Assembly (NCBI RefSeq): GCF_042643485.1
Contig: NZ_JBHRSJ010000022.1
Location: 62,001 to 126,000, forward strand
Length of the DNA stretch: 64,000 nucleotides
Direction of reading: 5' to 3'
Source of the DNA: Azotobacter bryophylli
GTDB taxonomy: Bacteria; Pseudomonadota; Gammaproteobacteria; Pseudomonadales; Pseudomonadaceae
Shown here: one piece after another, positions 35,202-44,049 of the stretch
How positions within the stretch are numbered: position 1 is the stretch's first letter
Layout: each line of letters opens with the position of its first letter
Position numbers and translations under genes: made by a program
The notes under the pieces: model-generated
Seen by the model: the letters and a program-made list of their open reading frames with translations, nothing else
What the model was told of the DNA's origin: nothing
Database searches by the model: none

Positions 35202-36563
35202 TCAATCCTCCAACAACACCTTCGCCAGCCTCTCCGCATGCTGGCGCAGTTCCGGCACCGCCGTGCTTTCCCAGTGGCTCGCCCGCAGCATGGGGCTGAG
35301 CAGGAACAGTCTGGAGTGCGCCCGGCCCTGGTCGTCGAGCAGGCGGAAGTCGTCGGTGAGCAGGCCGAGGCGGTTGGCGTCCTGCTGGATCTGGCCGCGG
35401 TCGAGGAGGGTGGCGAGCAGCGGTTCGCCGACGCGGCGCAGGTCGGAGCAGGGGCCGGTGCAGTTGATCAGGTAGTCGAAGGTGCTGTGTTGGACATCGC
35501 TCCCGCCGCGCGGGCGGATGCCGACGGTGAGGCCGGCGTCTTCGCGGCGAGCGCCCACCGCCCGGCCGGCCTGGATCTGCAGCTGGCCGCTGCGGATCAG
35601 GCCCTGGATGCGTTCGGCCACCGGCGGGGCGGCGCGGTGGCGGTGGACGTCCCAGTAGGGCTGCAGGTGCTGCAGGAAGCGCCGGCGTTCGTCGTCGTCG
35701 AGGTTGTGCCAGAGCGCCGGGGTGATCGGGCGCAGGGCGGCCATGGCGTCGCGCCAGTCGTGCCCCTGGCCGGCGGCGTCGCGGACGAAGGCGCGGATCG
35801 CCGCTAGCAGCTCGCCCAGGTGCCGGGGCCGGAGCAGCGTTTCCGGTAGCGGCGGCAGGTCCGGATGGCGGCTGTTGTGCCGGTGGGCGTGGGGCAGCAG
35901 CGCGCGCCGCGAGAGCGCTAGCAGCGGGCCCTGGTGGCCGCGGTCCTGCAGAGCCAGGGCCATGTCGTACATGGTCAGGCCGGTGCCGAGCAGCAGCACG
36001 CGGGCCGTGGCGGGGATGGCCTCCAGAGCGCCTTCCCGCCAGGGATCGCGGATGTAGCGCGGGTCGGCGTCCAGAGCGCCCAGGCCGGCCGGGGTGGTCG
36101 GGGCGAAGTTGCCGGTGGCGATCACGGTGCGGTCGGCTCCCAGCCGCTCTCCATCGTCCAGCCGCAGCTGTTGGCCAGCGGCGTCTTCCCGGATGTCGAG
36201 CACCTGCCGCTGCAGGCTGGCGAAACCGACTTGCGCGGCCTTGCCGGCGATGGCCTGCCGCAGCCGTTCCTGCAGGTAGTCGCCGTAGAGGCTGCGCGGC
36301 AGGAAGTCGCCGCCGCTCGCCGTGGGCAGGCGCTGGCGGGCGAAATCGAGGAAGTCGCCGTCGCGGTCGGGGAACAGGCTCATGCGTTCGGCCGGCACGT
36401 TGAGTATGTGGCTGGCCGAGCGGGTGCCGTAGGCCAGGCCGCGGGCGAACTGGCCGGAGCGGTTGATCAGGGTGAGGCTCAGGGGTTTGCGTGCCTGGCG
36501 CAGCAGTTGGATGGCCAGGGCGGTGCCGCAGAATCCGCTGCCGATGATTGCGATGCGATCCAT
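35202..36563 (-). CDS. FAD/NAD(P)-binding protein
   Basis: A 453-residue flavoprotein with an N-terminal Rossmann dinucleotide fold (IAIIGSGFCGTALAIQLL, residues 4-21), the segment SHILNVPAERMSLFPDRDGDFLDFA typical of the FAD-NAD(P)-binding domain family, an ATGNFAP motif near 170 and a second binding site (VLLLGTGLTMYDMAL). These proteins are oxidoreductases or monooxygenases of mostly unknown substrate. It is not preceded by a sigma-54 element. The 252-base gap upstream (36564-36815) holds no site I recognise. Confidence 0.8.
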   Translation of the reverse strand: MDRIAIIGSGFCGTALAIQLLRQARKPLSLTLINRSGQFARGLAYGTRSASHILNVPAERMSLFPDRDGDFLDFARQRLPTASGGDFLPRSLYGDYLQERLRQAIAGKAAQVGFASLQRQVLDIREDAAGQQLRLDDGERLGADRTVIATGNFAPTTPAGLGALDADPRYIRDPWREGALEAIPATARVLLLGTGLTMYDMALALQDRGHQGPLLALSRRALLPHAHRHNSRHPDLPPLPETLLRPRHLGELLAAIRAFVRDAAGQGHDWRDAMAALRPITPALWHNLDDDERRRFLQHLQPYWDVHRHRAAPPVAERIQGLIRSGQLQIQAGRAVGARREDAGLTVGIRPRGGSDVQHSTFDYLINCTGPCSDLRRVGEPLLATLLDRGQIQQDANRLGLLTDDFRLLDDQGRAHSRLFLLSPMLRASHWESTAVPELRQHAERLAKVLLED

Positions 36564-36815
36564 GGTGTCTCCATGCGGGTCGCCCGGCGGGGCGGGCGAG
36601 TTCGGTTCGGGGGCCCGGTCGGGCGCGCGTGGCGCCGAGTCGTAACGGGCCGGCCCTCCGTCTACAAGATCCGGGCCAGAGGATAACCGCTCGTCCCTCG
36701 ACCCGGCGCAGGATCGCTTCGCACGAATTGTCGCAGGCGGGTGGCGGGGCGAGGGTACGGCCGCCGATCCGGCCCGTCGCCGGGTAGAATGGCCGGCTCA
36801 CCGATGGGGGCTGTC

Positions 36816-37430
36816 ATGCTTGGCGTTACCGACTACGGCGCGTTCGTTATCTCGTTCATCGTGCTTCTGGCGATTCCCGGCCCGGGGAACTTCGCCCTGC
36901 TCACCTCGACCAGCAAGGGCGGGATCAGGGGCGGCCTGGCCGCCACCCTGGGGGTGATCCTCGGCGATCAGGTGCTGCTGTGGCTGGCGGTGGCCGGGGT
37001 CGCGGCGCTGCTCGCCGCCTATCCCGCCGCGCTGCATACCCTGCAGTGGCTGGGGGCGGCCTACCTGGCTTGGCTGGGCGGGCGGATGCTGCTGGCCAAG
37101 CCGGGCAGCGCGCCGCCGCTGCAGATCCAGCCGCACCACTACCTGCGCCAGACCATGACGATCACCCTGCTCAATCCCAAGGCGATCATGTTCTACATGG
37201 CCTTCTTCCCGCTGTTCGTCGACCCGCTGCACCACCGCGGGCTGACCACCTTCGCCTTCATGGCCCTGACCATCGCGGTGCTGACCTTCCTCTACGGCGT
37301 TCTGGCGGTGACGCTCACCCACTGCCTGGCCTCGCGCCTGCGCGCCAACCCGGCGATCTCGCGCGGTCTGGAGCGGCTCGCCGGGCTGTGCCTGATCGGT
37401 TTCGGGGTGAAGCTGGCCGCCTCGCTCTAG
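36816..37430 (+). CDS. LysE-family translocator
   Basis: A 204-residue inner-membrane exporter of the LysE/RhtB family, six helices. The N-terminal signature is VLLAIPGPGNFALLTSTSKGG with the conserved PGP. Start ATG 36816 gives the usual family length (about 205); an in-frame ATG at 36804 would add four residues. It exports amino acids or related metabolites. It converges with the methyltransferase gene; their stops overlap at 37427-37430. Confidence 0.87.
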   Translation: MLGVTDYGAFVISFIVLLAIPGPGNFALLTSTSKGGIRGGLAATLGVILGDQVLLWLAVAGVAALLAAYPAALHTLQWLGAAYLAWLGGRMLLAKPGSAPPLQIQPHHYLRQTMTITLLNPKAIMFYMAFFPLFVDPLHHRGLTTFAFMALTIAVLTFLYGVLAVTLTHCLASRLRANPAISRGLERLAGLCLIGFGVKLAASL

Positions 37431-38305
37431 CCGCGCCGGGCCGCCCGGGTCAGCGCCTGCGGCGGCAGGACGGAGAGCTTCTCCCGGGGCACCAGCAGGA
37501 TGTTCTGGTAGGTGCGCGCCGGGTCGAAGCGGTAGAGCCTGGCCGCTTCCTCGCGGAAGGTGCGCACCAGCGAGCGTTGCAGCTTGCCCAAGGGGCCCTT
37601 GGGGTAGGCCTTGCGCGCGTAGTTGCTCTCGATGACGAAGACCCGGTAGTCCGGGAAGATGGTCGGCAGGCCGCCGCGTTCGGCGAAGGCGCGCAGGATG
37701 TCGGCCGACTTGTACTCCATCATCAGGATCGGGCGGAAGGCGGCGAGGATGCCGCGCAGACCGTCCAGCACCTTGGGCTCGTGGCTCTCCACGTCGATCT
37801 TGATGAAGTCGATCCGCTCGATGCCCGGATTGGCCTTCAGCCAGTCGTCGCCGCGGACCAGCTTGACCGTCTCGGCATGGGCCCTGGCGCTCGGTTTCTC
37901 CAGACTGGAGGTGCCGATGTTGCCGGTGTCGTCCACGTAGATCTCGGCCTTCGCCTCGCGGTCGGAAAGGCCGAGGTTGAAGCAGCGCACGTTGCCGACG
38001 CCGTTGCTGCGGACGTTGTTCTCCAGCAGCTCGAAGATCTCGCCGACCGGCTCGAAGGCGAAAACCCGGGCCGCCTTGAGCGAGAAGTACAGGCTGTGGT
38101 TGCCGATGTTGGCGCCGACGTCGAGCACCACCGCATCCGGAATCCGCTCCAGGATGCTGCCGAGCAGTTGCAGGGCGTTCTTCTCGTAGATGCCGGAAGA
38201 CTTGATCTGCCGGGTGATGTGGTCGCCGCGGAAGGCTTTCAGGATATGGCCGCTCGAAGTCCTCACGACTTCCACGGGGCGCTGAGCGAGCAGGGCATGG
38301 GTCAT
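37427..38305 (-). CDS. FkbM-family methyltransferase
   Basis: A 292-residue SAM-dependent methyltransferase. Motif I is VVLDVGANIGNHSLYFSL near residues 58-75, then VFAFEPVGEIFELLENNV (motif II, acidic ribose-binding residue) and IERIDFIKIDVESHEPKVLDG near the middle, typical of FkbM domains. FkbM enzymes O-methylate sugars or polyketides. Nothing in the neighbours suggests the substrate. Confidence 0.85.
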   Translation of the reverse strand: MTHALLAQRPVEVVRTSSGHILKAFRGDHITRQIKSSGIYEKNALQLLGSILERIPDAVVLDVGANIGNHSLYFSLKAARVFAFEPVGEIFELLENNVRSNGVGNVRCFNLGLSDREAKAEIYVDDTGNIGTSSLEKPSARAHAETVKLVRGDDWLKANPGIERIDFIKIDVESHEPKVLDGLRGILAAFRPILMMEYKSADILRAFAERGGLPTIFPDYRVFVIESNYARKAYPKGPLGKLQRSLVRTFREEAARLYRFDPARTYQNILLVPREKLSVLPPQALTRAARRG

Positions 38306-38454
38306 GGGCTAGTCCTTTAGTCGATGATGGCGAATCGGCGTGAGCCGCGCGTCGCTCGGTCGAACCCGGGCCCTCCATGGCTCCTATCCGAACGCGACGT
38401 TCTATTGCAGAGAGTAGACCACGGCGGTGGCGGCATGTTGCCCCGCCAGCGACG

Positions 38455-39744
38455 TCATGCCGCGACACTTTCCCGCGCCTGCGCCGCGGCGGCTCCGGGC
38501 GCCGGCGAGGCGTCCTCGAAGCGGTCGACCCGGCGCAGGGTCTTGAAGCCCCACATCCAGCCGCCGACCACCCCCAGGGTGCAGAGGCTGCCGAGCACCG
38601 CCGCCGGCACCGCGCCGAGCCAGGCCGCGCTGCTGCCGGCGCGGAACTCGCCCAGCTCGTTGGAGGAGCCGATGAACAGCATGTTCACCGCGTTGACCCG
38701 GCCGCGCATGGCGTCCGGGGTGGAGAACTGGACCAGCGAGGAGCGGATGTACATGCTCACCATGTCGGCGCCGCCGGCCACCAGCAGGGCGGCGAAGGAC
38801 AGCCAGAACAGGTCGGACAGGGCGAACACCAGGTTGGCCAGGCCGAACACGGCCACCGCGGCGAACATGGTCAGGCCGACGCGGCGGTCGAACGGCCTGA
38901 GGCTCAGGTAGAAGCCCACCGAGACCTCGCCGATGGCCATGGCGCTGCGCAGGGCGCCGAGGCCTGCCGGGCCGACCTTCAGCACTTCGTGGGCGTAGAT
39001 CGGCAGCAGGGCGACCACGCCGCCGAGCAGCACGGCGAACAGGTCCAGGGAAATGGTGCCGAGGATGATCGGCCGTGAGCGCACGAAGCGGATGCCGGCG
39101 GTGAAGCGTCCCCAGGCCGAGCCTTCCGGCTTCTGCATCTGCTCCGCGTAGCGCACCGGCACGAAGGTCAGCAGCAGCACGCCGCCGACGAAGCAGACCA
39201 GGCACAGGGCGAAGGTCAGGCTGCCGCCGCCCAGGGCGTAGAGGCCGCCGCCGAGCAGCGGGCCGGAGATGGTGGCGCCGCGCATGATCATGCTGTTGGC
39301 GGCGATGGCCTGGGCCAGGCGCTCGCGCGGCACGATCTGCGGCAGCAGGCTCTGCAGGGTGGGGCCGGTGAAGGCGCGGGCGCAGCCGTAGAACACCAGC
39401 ACCGCGTAGATGCCGTGGACCGCGCCGCCGCTCAGCGACAGCCAGAGCAGAGCCGCGCTGCACAGCGCCTGCAGCGTCCAGCTGGCGCGCAGGATGCGCT
39501 TGCGGTCGTAGCGGTCGATCAGGTCGCCGGCGGGCATCAACAACAGCAGCATGGGAATGAACTGGGCCAGGCCGACGTAGGCCAGCGACAGCGGATCGCG
39601 GGTCATGTCGTAGACCTGCCAGGCCACCACCACCGCCTGGATCTGCATGGCGAACACAGCCATCAGGCGGCTGGCGAGGAAGGGCAGGAAGCCCGGGTGG
39701 CGGTAGACGGAGGCGCTCGGGGCGGAGGGGGTGGCAGTGGGCAC
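38455..39744 (-). CDS. MFS transporter, EntS-like
   Basis: A 429-residue transporter with 12 predicted helices. The N-terminal half has RLMAVFAMQIQAVVVAWQVYD and the loop GDLIDRYDRKRIL between helices 2 and 3, typical of the MFS_3/EntS group that exports siderophores or drugs. It stands alone between the FkbM gene and the SfnB pair, with no sigma-54 element upstream. Substrate unknown. Confidence 0.83.
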   Translation of the reverse strand: MPTATPSAPSASVYRHPGFLPFLASRLMAVFAMQIQAVVVAWQVYDMTRDPLSLAYVGLAQFIPMLLLLMPAGDLIDRYDRKRILRASWTLQALCSAALLWLSLSGGAVHGIYAVLVFYGCARAFTGPTLQSLLPQIVPRERLAQAIAANSMIMRGATISGPLLGGGLYALGGGSLTFALCLVCFVGGVLLLTFVPVRYAEQMQKPEGSAWGRFTAGIRFVRSRPIILGTISLDLFAVLLGGVVALLPIYAHEVLKVGPAGLGALRSAMAIGEVSVGFYLSLRPFDRRVGLTMFAAVAVFGLANLVFALSDLFWLSFAALLVAGGADMVSMYIRSSLVQFSTPDAMRGRVNAVNMLFIGSSNELGEFRAGSSAAWLGAVPAAVLGSLCTLGVVGGWMWGFKTLRRVDRFEDASPAPGAAAAQARESVAA

Positions 39745-39905
39745 GGTGGAAGCCTGTCAGCGGGTTGGGGAAAACCGGACGGCGGCGCGGGAGGGGTTCC
39801 GGCGGCGACCGGGACGACGGCGGTTCGGGACAATCTACGGGAACGGACGAGGGGCGGGCAAACGCCCCGGCCGGGTCGGACGCCCAGCGCGGGGCGCGCG
39901 GCGGT

Positions 39906-41147
39906 TCAGATCCAGGGATGTCGCGGCGGCTTGATGCCGTTCAGGAAGTAGTTGCCGACGGCGTGGAACTTCCAGCGCACCGGGTCGTGCAGGGTGTGGG
40001 TGCGGGCGTTGCGCCAGTGGCGGTCGAGGTTGTACTCCTCCAGGGTGGAACGGGTGCCGACCAGCTCGAACAGCGTGTTGGCGGCCAGGATGGCGATCTC
40101 GGTGGTCAGCACCTTGGCCTCGGCCACGGCGATGGAGGCCTCGGCGACGCTGTCGGCGCCGGGCGCGTCGACGGCGACGGCGATCTTATCCGCGGCGAGG
40201 TCGAGCACGGCCTCGGCGGCGCGCAGGCGAATCTGCAGGTTGCCGACCTGTTGGATGCTGTACGGGTCCTGCCAGGCGTGCTCCTGGCCCGAGTCGAGCC
40301 AGGGCCGCGCATGGCTGCGGACCTGGGCGATGGTCTCGGCAATGGTGCCGCGGGCGATGCCGGCGTCGATGGCGGCCTGCAGGAACTGCGAGATCGGTCC
40401 GGCGGCGGTGGGGTTCTCGAAGGCGCGCCACACCGGCAGCATGTGCTCGGCGGGAACCCTGACGTTTTCCAGCAGCACGGTGCCGCTGGCGGTGGTGCGC
40501 TGGCCGAAGCTGGACCAGTCGTTGATCACCCGCAGGCCCTCGCTGGTCCGCGGGATGAAGGCCAGGTGCGGGCGCTTTTCGGCGTCCACCGCCACGGTCG
40601 GCACCCAGTGGGCGAGCAGGGCGCCGCTGGAATAGAACTTCTGACCGTTGACCCGGAAGCCGTCGCCGTCCGCCTCGATGCGCGTCTGGAACTCGGACAC
40701 GGTGCGGCTGCCGCGTTCGGAGAAGGCGTTGCCGAAGCGCACGCCGTCGAGCACCAGGCCGAAGAAGAAACGCTTCTGCTCCTCCGTGCCGTCCAGGCGG
40801 AGGTGATCGACCACCGCCAGATGGTTCTGCGGCAGCTGGGCCAGCGACGGATCGGCGGCGGCGATGGTCTTCAGCACCTCGCCGAGGGTGCGGAAGCTGA
40901 CCCCGGCGCCGCCGTAGGCCCTGGGCACGGTGATGCCCCACAGGCCGCTCTGCGAGAAGGCGTTCAGTTCGGCGATCGGCAGGCGGCGCTCGCGGTCGCG
41001 CTGGGCGGCCTCGCGGGCGAAGTCGGCGGCCAGGGCGCGGGCGATCTCGACGGCTTCGGCGTCGCTGCGGATGCGGTGGGCCGATTGCTGCGGCAGCGCC
41101 TGCAGGTACGGGTCGCCGGTATGGACGGCGGTTTGCGGTTCGCTCAT
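39906..41147 (-). CDS. sfnB: SfnB-family flavoprotein (acyl-CoA dehydrogenase fold)
   Basis: A 413-residue SfnB-type enzyme, closest to the tandem pair at 19766/21011. Motifs: HRIRSDAEAVEIARALAADFA, RDRERRLPIAELNAFSQSGLWGI, GQRTTASGTVLLENVRVPAEH, NLDRHWRNARTHTLHDPVRWKFHAVGNYFLNG. It follows another acyl-CoA-dehydrogenase-type gene by 48 bases, both divergent from sfnG. Proteins of this type are required for or linked to dimethyl sulfone use in P. putida; its exact reaction is not established. Confidence 0.83.
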   Translation of the reverse strand: MSEPQTAVHTGDPYLQALPQQSAHRIRSDAEAVEIARALAADFAREAAQRDRERRLPIAELNAFSQSGLWGITVPRAYGGAGVSFRTLGEVLKTIAAADPSLAQLPQNHLAVVDHLRLDGTEEQKRFFFGLVLDGVRFGNAFSERGSRTVSEFQTRIEADGDGFRVNGQKFYSSGALLAHWVPTVAVDAEKRPHLAFIPRTSEGLRVINDWSSFGQRTTASGTVLLENVRVPAEHMLPVWRAFENPTAAGPISQFLQAAIDAGIARGTIAETIAQVRSHARPWLDSGQEHAWQDPYSIQQVGNLQIRLRAAEAVLDLAADKIAVAVDAPGADSVAEASIAVAEAKVLTTEIAILAANTLFELVGTRSTLEEYNLDRHWRNARTHTLHDPVRWKFHAVGNYFLNGIKPPRHPWI

Positions 41148-41195
41148 GGGAATGTCCTCGGAATCGTGCGGGGGGATGGAGTGCGAGCGCCGGGC

Positions 41196-42437
41196 TCAGC
41201 CGGCGTTCGCCGGGCCGCTGCCGATCTGCCAGACGTAGGGCGGCTCGGTGCCGTTGATTTCCCAGTCGCCGACGATGCGTTCCTTGTAGATCAGCGGGTT
41301 GTGCGAGGCGGCGGTACGGGCGTTGCGCCAGTGGCGGTCGAGCTGCTTCTCGACGCTGGTGGCCGAGGCGCCGAGGGCGTTGAACAGGTCGCTGGTGGCG
41401 CGCAGGACCAGCTCGGCGATCGCCGCCTGGGCCTTGGCCGACTCCAGTTCGGCGGCGACGTTGGCCTCGTGCTCGGCGCTGCGGTCCTGGCCGAAGTGGC
41501 TCTCGTAGGCGCGCTGGGCCGCGCCGGCGGCGCGCAGCGCGGCGGCCTCGGCGGCGTAGACCTGCGCCGCGGCCTTGCCGATCACCTGCTGGATCTGCGG
41601 GTCCTGGCTGACCCGCGGGGCGTTGCCGGTGCTGAAGATGCGCGTGCGCCGGCGCACCTCGGCGGCGAAGTCGCGCAGCGCGGCGCGGCCGCTGCCGGCC
41701 AGCACGGCGAGCAGGACCAGTTGGTAGAGCGCGGTCTGGTAGCGGAAGCGGCTGGCGAAGTCGATGAGGTTCTCTTCCTCGACCGGCGCGTCGACGAACA
41801 CCGAGGTGCCGCTGCCGGTGGTGCGCTGGCCGAAGCCGTCCCAGTCGTCGCGCCGCTGCACGCCCTGCAGGTGGGCGCTGACCGCGGCGATCACGTCGGC
41901 GCCGGTGTCGTCGCGGCGGGCGAACACGTCGATCCAGTCGGCGAAGATGCTGCCGGTGGTGTAGTACTTGGTGCCGTTGAGCAGCCACTGGCCGTCGCGG
42001 AAGGACACGCGGGTGCCGACCTCGCCGATCCGCACGTCGCCGATCTCGGTCCAGGCGTTGCCGACCAGCTCGCCGGCGACGAAGCGCTTGAGCCACTTGT
42101 CCTGCGGCGCCTCGGCCTGGGCGTTGAGGCGGTCCTCGACGAAGGCGAAGTGGCCGCGCAGCGCCTGCGGCACGTTGGAGTCGGCCTCGGCCAGTTCGAT
42201 CAGCAGTTGCACCAGCTGCGGCAGCGAGGCGCCGGCGCCGCCGTGGGCGACCGGCACGCGCACGGCGCCGAAGCCGGCTTGCTTGAGCCATTCGATCGGC
42301 TCGAAGGGCAGGCTGCGGGTGCGCTCGCGCTCGACGGCGCCCTCGGCGATGCGGGCGAAGATCGGCCGGAAGCGCGCGGCCAGTCGTTCGTAGTCGGTAC
42401 CGGTGGAGAGGGGCAGCGGATGTTGCTGGGCGGTCAT
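41196..42437 (-). CDS. acyl-CoA-dehydrogenase-fold flavin monooxygenase (DszC/SfnC-like)
   Basis: A 413-residue enzyme with VRVPVAHGGAGASLPQLVQLLIELAEADSNVPQALRGH, NAWTEIGDVRIGEVG, GTKYYTTGSIFADWIDVFA, GQRTTGSGTSVFVDAPVEEE and QLDRHWRNARTAASHNPLIYKERIVGDWEING. Start ATG 42437 is chosen because the family N-terminus begins there; the frame is open for 1.4 kb more and overlaps sfnG on the other strand. A sigma-54 promoter is 60 bases upstream. It probably supplies a sulfur oxidation step next to SfnG. Confidence 0.83.
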   Translation of the reverse strand: MTAQQHPLPLSTGTDYERLAARFRPIFARIAEGAVERERTRSLPFEPIEWLKQAGFGAVRVPVAHGGAGASLPQLVQLLIELAEADSNVPQALRGHFAFVEDRLNAQAEAPQDKWLKRFVAGELVGNAWTEIGDVRIGEVGTRVSFRDGQWLLNGTKYYTTGSIFADWIDVFARRDDTGADVIAAVSAHLQGVQRRDDWDGFGQRTTGSGTSVFVDAPVEEENLIDFASRFRYQTALYQLVLLAVLAGSGRAALRDFAAEVRRRTRIFSTGNAPRVSQDPQIQQVIGKAAAQVYAAEAAALRAAGAAQRAYESHFGQDRSAEHEANVAAELESAKAQAAIAELVLRATSDLFNALGASATSVEKQLDRHWRNARTAASHNPLIYKERIVGDWEINGTEPPYVWQIGSGPANAG

Positions 42438-42496
42438 GGGCAGGCTCCTGCGGACGGACAAGGCGGCGGTCGGCGACCGCGCATCGCCAGGGGGAT

Positions 42497-42512
42497 CGCA
42501 CAGCCCGTGCCA
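42497..42512 (-). promoter_or_regulatory. sigma-54 promoter
   Basis: The minus strand reads TGGCACGGGCTGTGCG, exact GG-N10-GC, about 61 bases before the start at 42437. Confidence 0.77.
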
Positions 42513-42565
42513 AGCCGCGCAGGCCAGGATCCGTGTGGGTTGCGCCGCGGCGGCGGGCTTCGGCC

Positions 42566-42613
42566 CTGTTCGCCGGCGGGCAACTTGTTGCCTGGCTGCT
42601 CCTGGGGCAACAG
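42566..42613 (-). promoter_or_regulatory. paired 18-bp activator sites
   Basis: CTGTTCG-CCGG-CGGGCAA (42566-42583, left arm only) and CTGCTCC-TGGG-GCAACAG (42596-42613), centred 30 bp apart, about 64 and 94 bp upstream of the leftward -24 element. Confidence 0.58.
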
Positions 42614-42662
42614 AAGGGCCGGCGGCGCGCGCCCTCGGCGGCCAAGGCTCACGCCGCGCCCG

Positions 42663-42710
42663 CTGTTGTTGCTCCGACAGCCATTCAGCAGTCTGCCCGG
42701 GCAGGGACAG
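42663..42710 (+). promoter_or_regulatory. paired 18-bp activator sites
   Basis: CTGTTGT-TGCT-CCGACAG (42663-42680) and CTGCCCG-GGCA-GGGACAG (42693-42710), centred 30 bp apart, about 94 and 64 bp upstream of the -24 element of the sfnG promoter. Each direction of the divergent 42438-42854 gap thus has its own pair. Confidence 0.67.
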
Positions 42711-42763
42711 CGGCGGCGTCGGCGATGGAAAGCCAACCCATTGATTCAGCGGGGTTTTAGGCG

Positions 42764-42779
42764 TGGCATGGATGGTGCT
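42764..42779 (+). promoter_or_regulatory. sigma-54 promoter
   Basis: TGGCATGGATGGTGCT, GG at 42765-42766 and GC at 42777-42778, about 77 bases before the sfnG start. Confidence 0.75.
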
Positions 42780-42854
42780 CCGGGACGTTCGATGGGTGCT
42801 GCGAGAGCGCCCGGCGATTCCTTCCGCCTCAGTCCACGACATGGAGAACCACCG

Positions 42855-43937
42855 ATGAGTCAGACCCCGATCAAATTCGCCTACTGGGTGCCCAACGTCA
42901 GCGGCGGCCTGGTCGTCAGCCGGATCGAACAGCGCACCGGCTGGGACATCGACTACAACCGCCAGCTGGCGAGAATCGCCGAGCAGGCCGGCTTCGACTA
43001 CGCCCTGTCGCAGATCCGCTTCACCGCCGGCTACGGCGCCGAATATCAGCACGAGTCGGTGGCGATCAGCCATGCGCTGCTGGCGGCCACCGAGAAGCTC
43101 AGGGTGATCGCCGCCATCCTGCCGGGGCCCTGGCATCCGGCGGTGCTGGCCAAGCAGATCGCCACCATCGACCACCTGACCGGCGGGCGGATCGCGGTGA
43201 ACATCGTCTCCGGCTGGTTCCGCGGCGAGTTCCACGCCATCGGCGAGCCCTGGCTGGAGCACGACGAGCGCTATCGCCGCTCCGAGGAGTTCATCGAGGT
43301 GCTCAAGGGCATCTGGACCCAGGACGCCTTCAGCTACCGGGGCGACTTCTACCGCTTCCACGACTACAGCCTGAAGCCGCGGCCGCTGCAGCAGCCGCAC
43401 CCGGAAATCTTCCAGGGCGGCAGCTCGCGGGCCGCCCGCGACATGGCGGCCCGGGTGTCCGACTGGTACTTCACCAACGGCAACACCCCGGAGGGCATCG
43501 AGGCCCAGGTCGACGACATCCGCGCCAAGGCGGCGGCCAACGGCCACTCGGTGAAGATCGGCGTCAACGCCTTCATCATCGCCCGCGACACCGAGGCGGA
43601 GGCGCGGGCGGTGCTGGACGAGATCATCGCCAAGGCCGACCCGGAAGCGGTCCGGGCCTTCGGCCACGAGGTGAAGAACGCCGGCGCGGCCAGCCCGGAA
43701 GGCGAGGGCAACTGGGCCAAATCCAGCTTCGAGGATCTGGTGCAGTACAACGACGGCTTCAAGACCAACCTGATCGGCACCCCGCAGCAGATCGCCGAAC
43801 GCATCGTCGCGCTCAAGGCGCTGGGCGTGGACCTGATCCTCAGCGGCTTCCTGCACTTCCAGGAGGAGGTCGCCTACTTCGGCGAGAAGGTGCTGCCGCT
43901 GGTGCGCGAGCTGGAAGCCCGGCGCGCCGCGGCCTGA
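42855..43937 (+). CDS. sfnG: dimethyl sulfone monooxygenase SfnG
   Basis: A 360-residue FMNH2-dependent monooxygenase that converts dimethyl sulfone to methanesulfinate plus formaldehyde. The sequence matches the SfnG family as recalled throughout: IKFAYWVPNVSGGLVVS at the start, FTAGYGAE, ESVAISHALLAATEKLRVIAAILPGPW, GGRIAVNIVSGWFRGEF, HDERYRRSEEF, FQGGSSRAARDMAARVSDWYFTNGN and EGEGNWAKSSFEDLVQYNDGF. Start ATG 42855 follows an ATGGAGAACC leader. Reduced flavin would come from MsuE or an SfnF-like reductase. Its sigma-54 promoter with an activator-site pair fits known SfnR control of sfnG in P. putida. Confidence 0.93.
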   Translation: MSQTPIKFAYWVPNVSGGLVVSRIEQRTGWDIDYNRQLARIAEQAGFDYALSQIRFTAGYGAEYQHESVAISHALLAATEKLRVIAAILPGPWHPAVLAKQIATIDHLTGGRIAVNIVSGWFRGEFHAIGEPWLEHDERYRRSEEFIEVLKGIWTQDAFSYRGDFYRFHDYSLKPRPLQQPHPEIFQGGSSRAARDMAARVSDWYFTNGNTPEGIEAQVDDIRAKAAANGHSVKIGVNAFIIARDTEAEARAVLDEIIAKADPEAVRAFGHEVKNAGAASPEGEGNWAKSSFEDLVQYNDGFKTNLIGTPQQIAERIVALKALGVDLILSGFLHFQEEVAYFGEKVLPLVRELEARRAAA

Positions 43938-44017
43938 GGGGAACCGAAAGCCGGGCCGCCCGAGCGTTCCGGCTTTTGGGCGTCCGCCTAGGCGCGGATC
44001 TGCGATCGAGCGTTCTC

Positions 44018-44044
44018 CATCGCGGATGGATCCGCTCCTGCGGG
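44018..44044. repeat. REP-like element
   Basis: CATCGCGGATGGATCCGCTCCTGCGGG is the reverse form of the common Pseudomonas REP (GTAGGAGCGGATTC...GCGATG type). It lies between sfnG and the convergent MsuC-like gene. Confidence 0.55.
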
Positions 44045-44049
44045 GGCGG

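Noticed and set aside
39765..43937. A 1390-codon open frame on the plus strand
   Set aside because: Only its last 360 codons (SfnG) are a real protein. The rest is the antisense of two SfnB-type genes and has a Gly/Ala/Arg/Val-rich low-complexity translation typical of GC-rich shadow frames.
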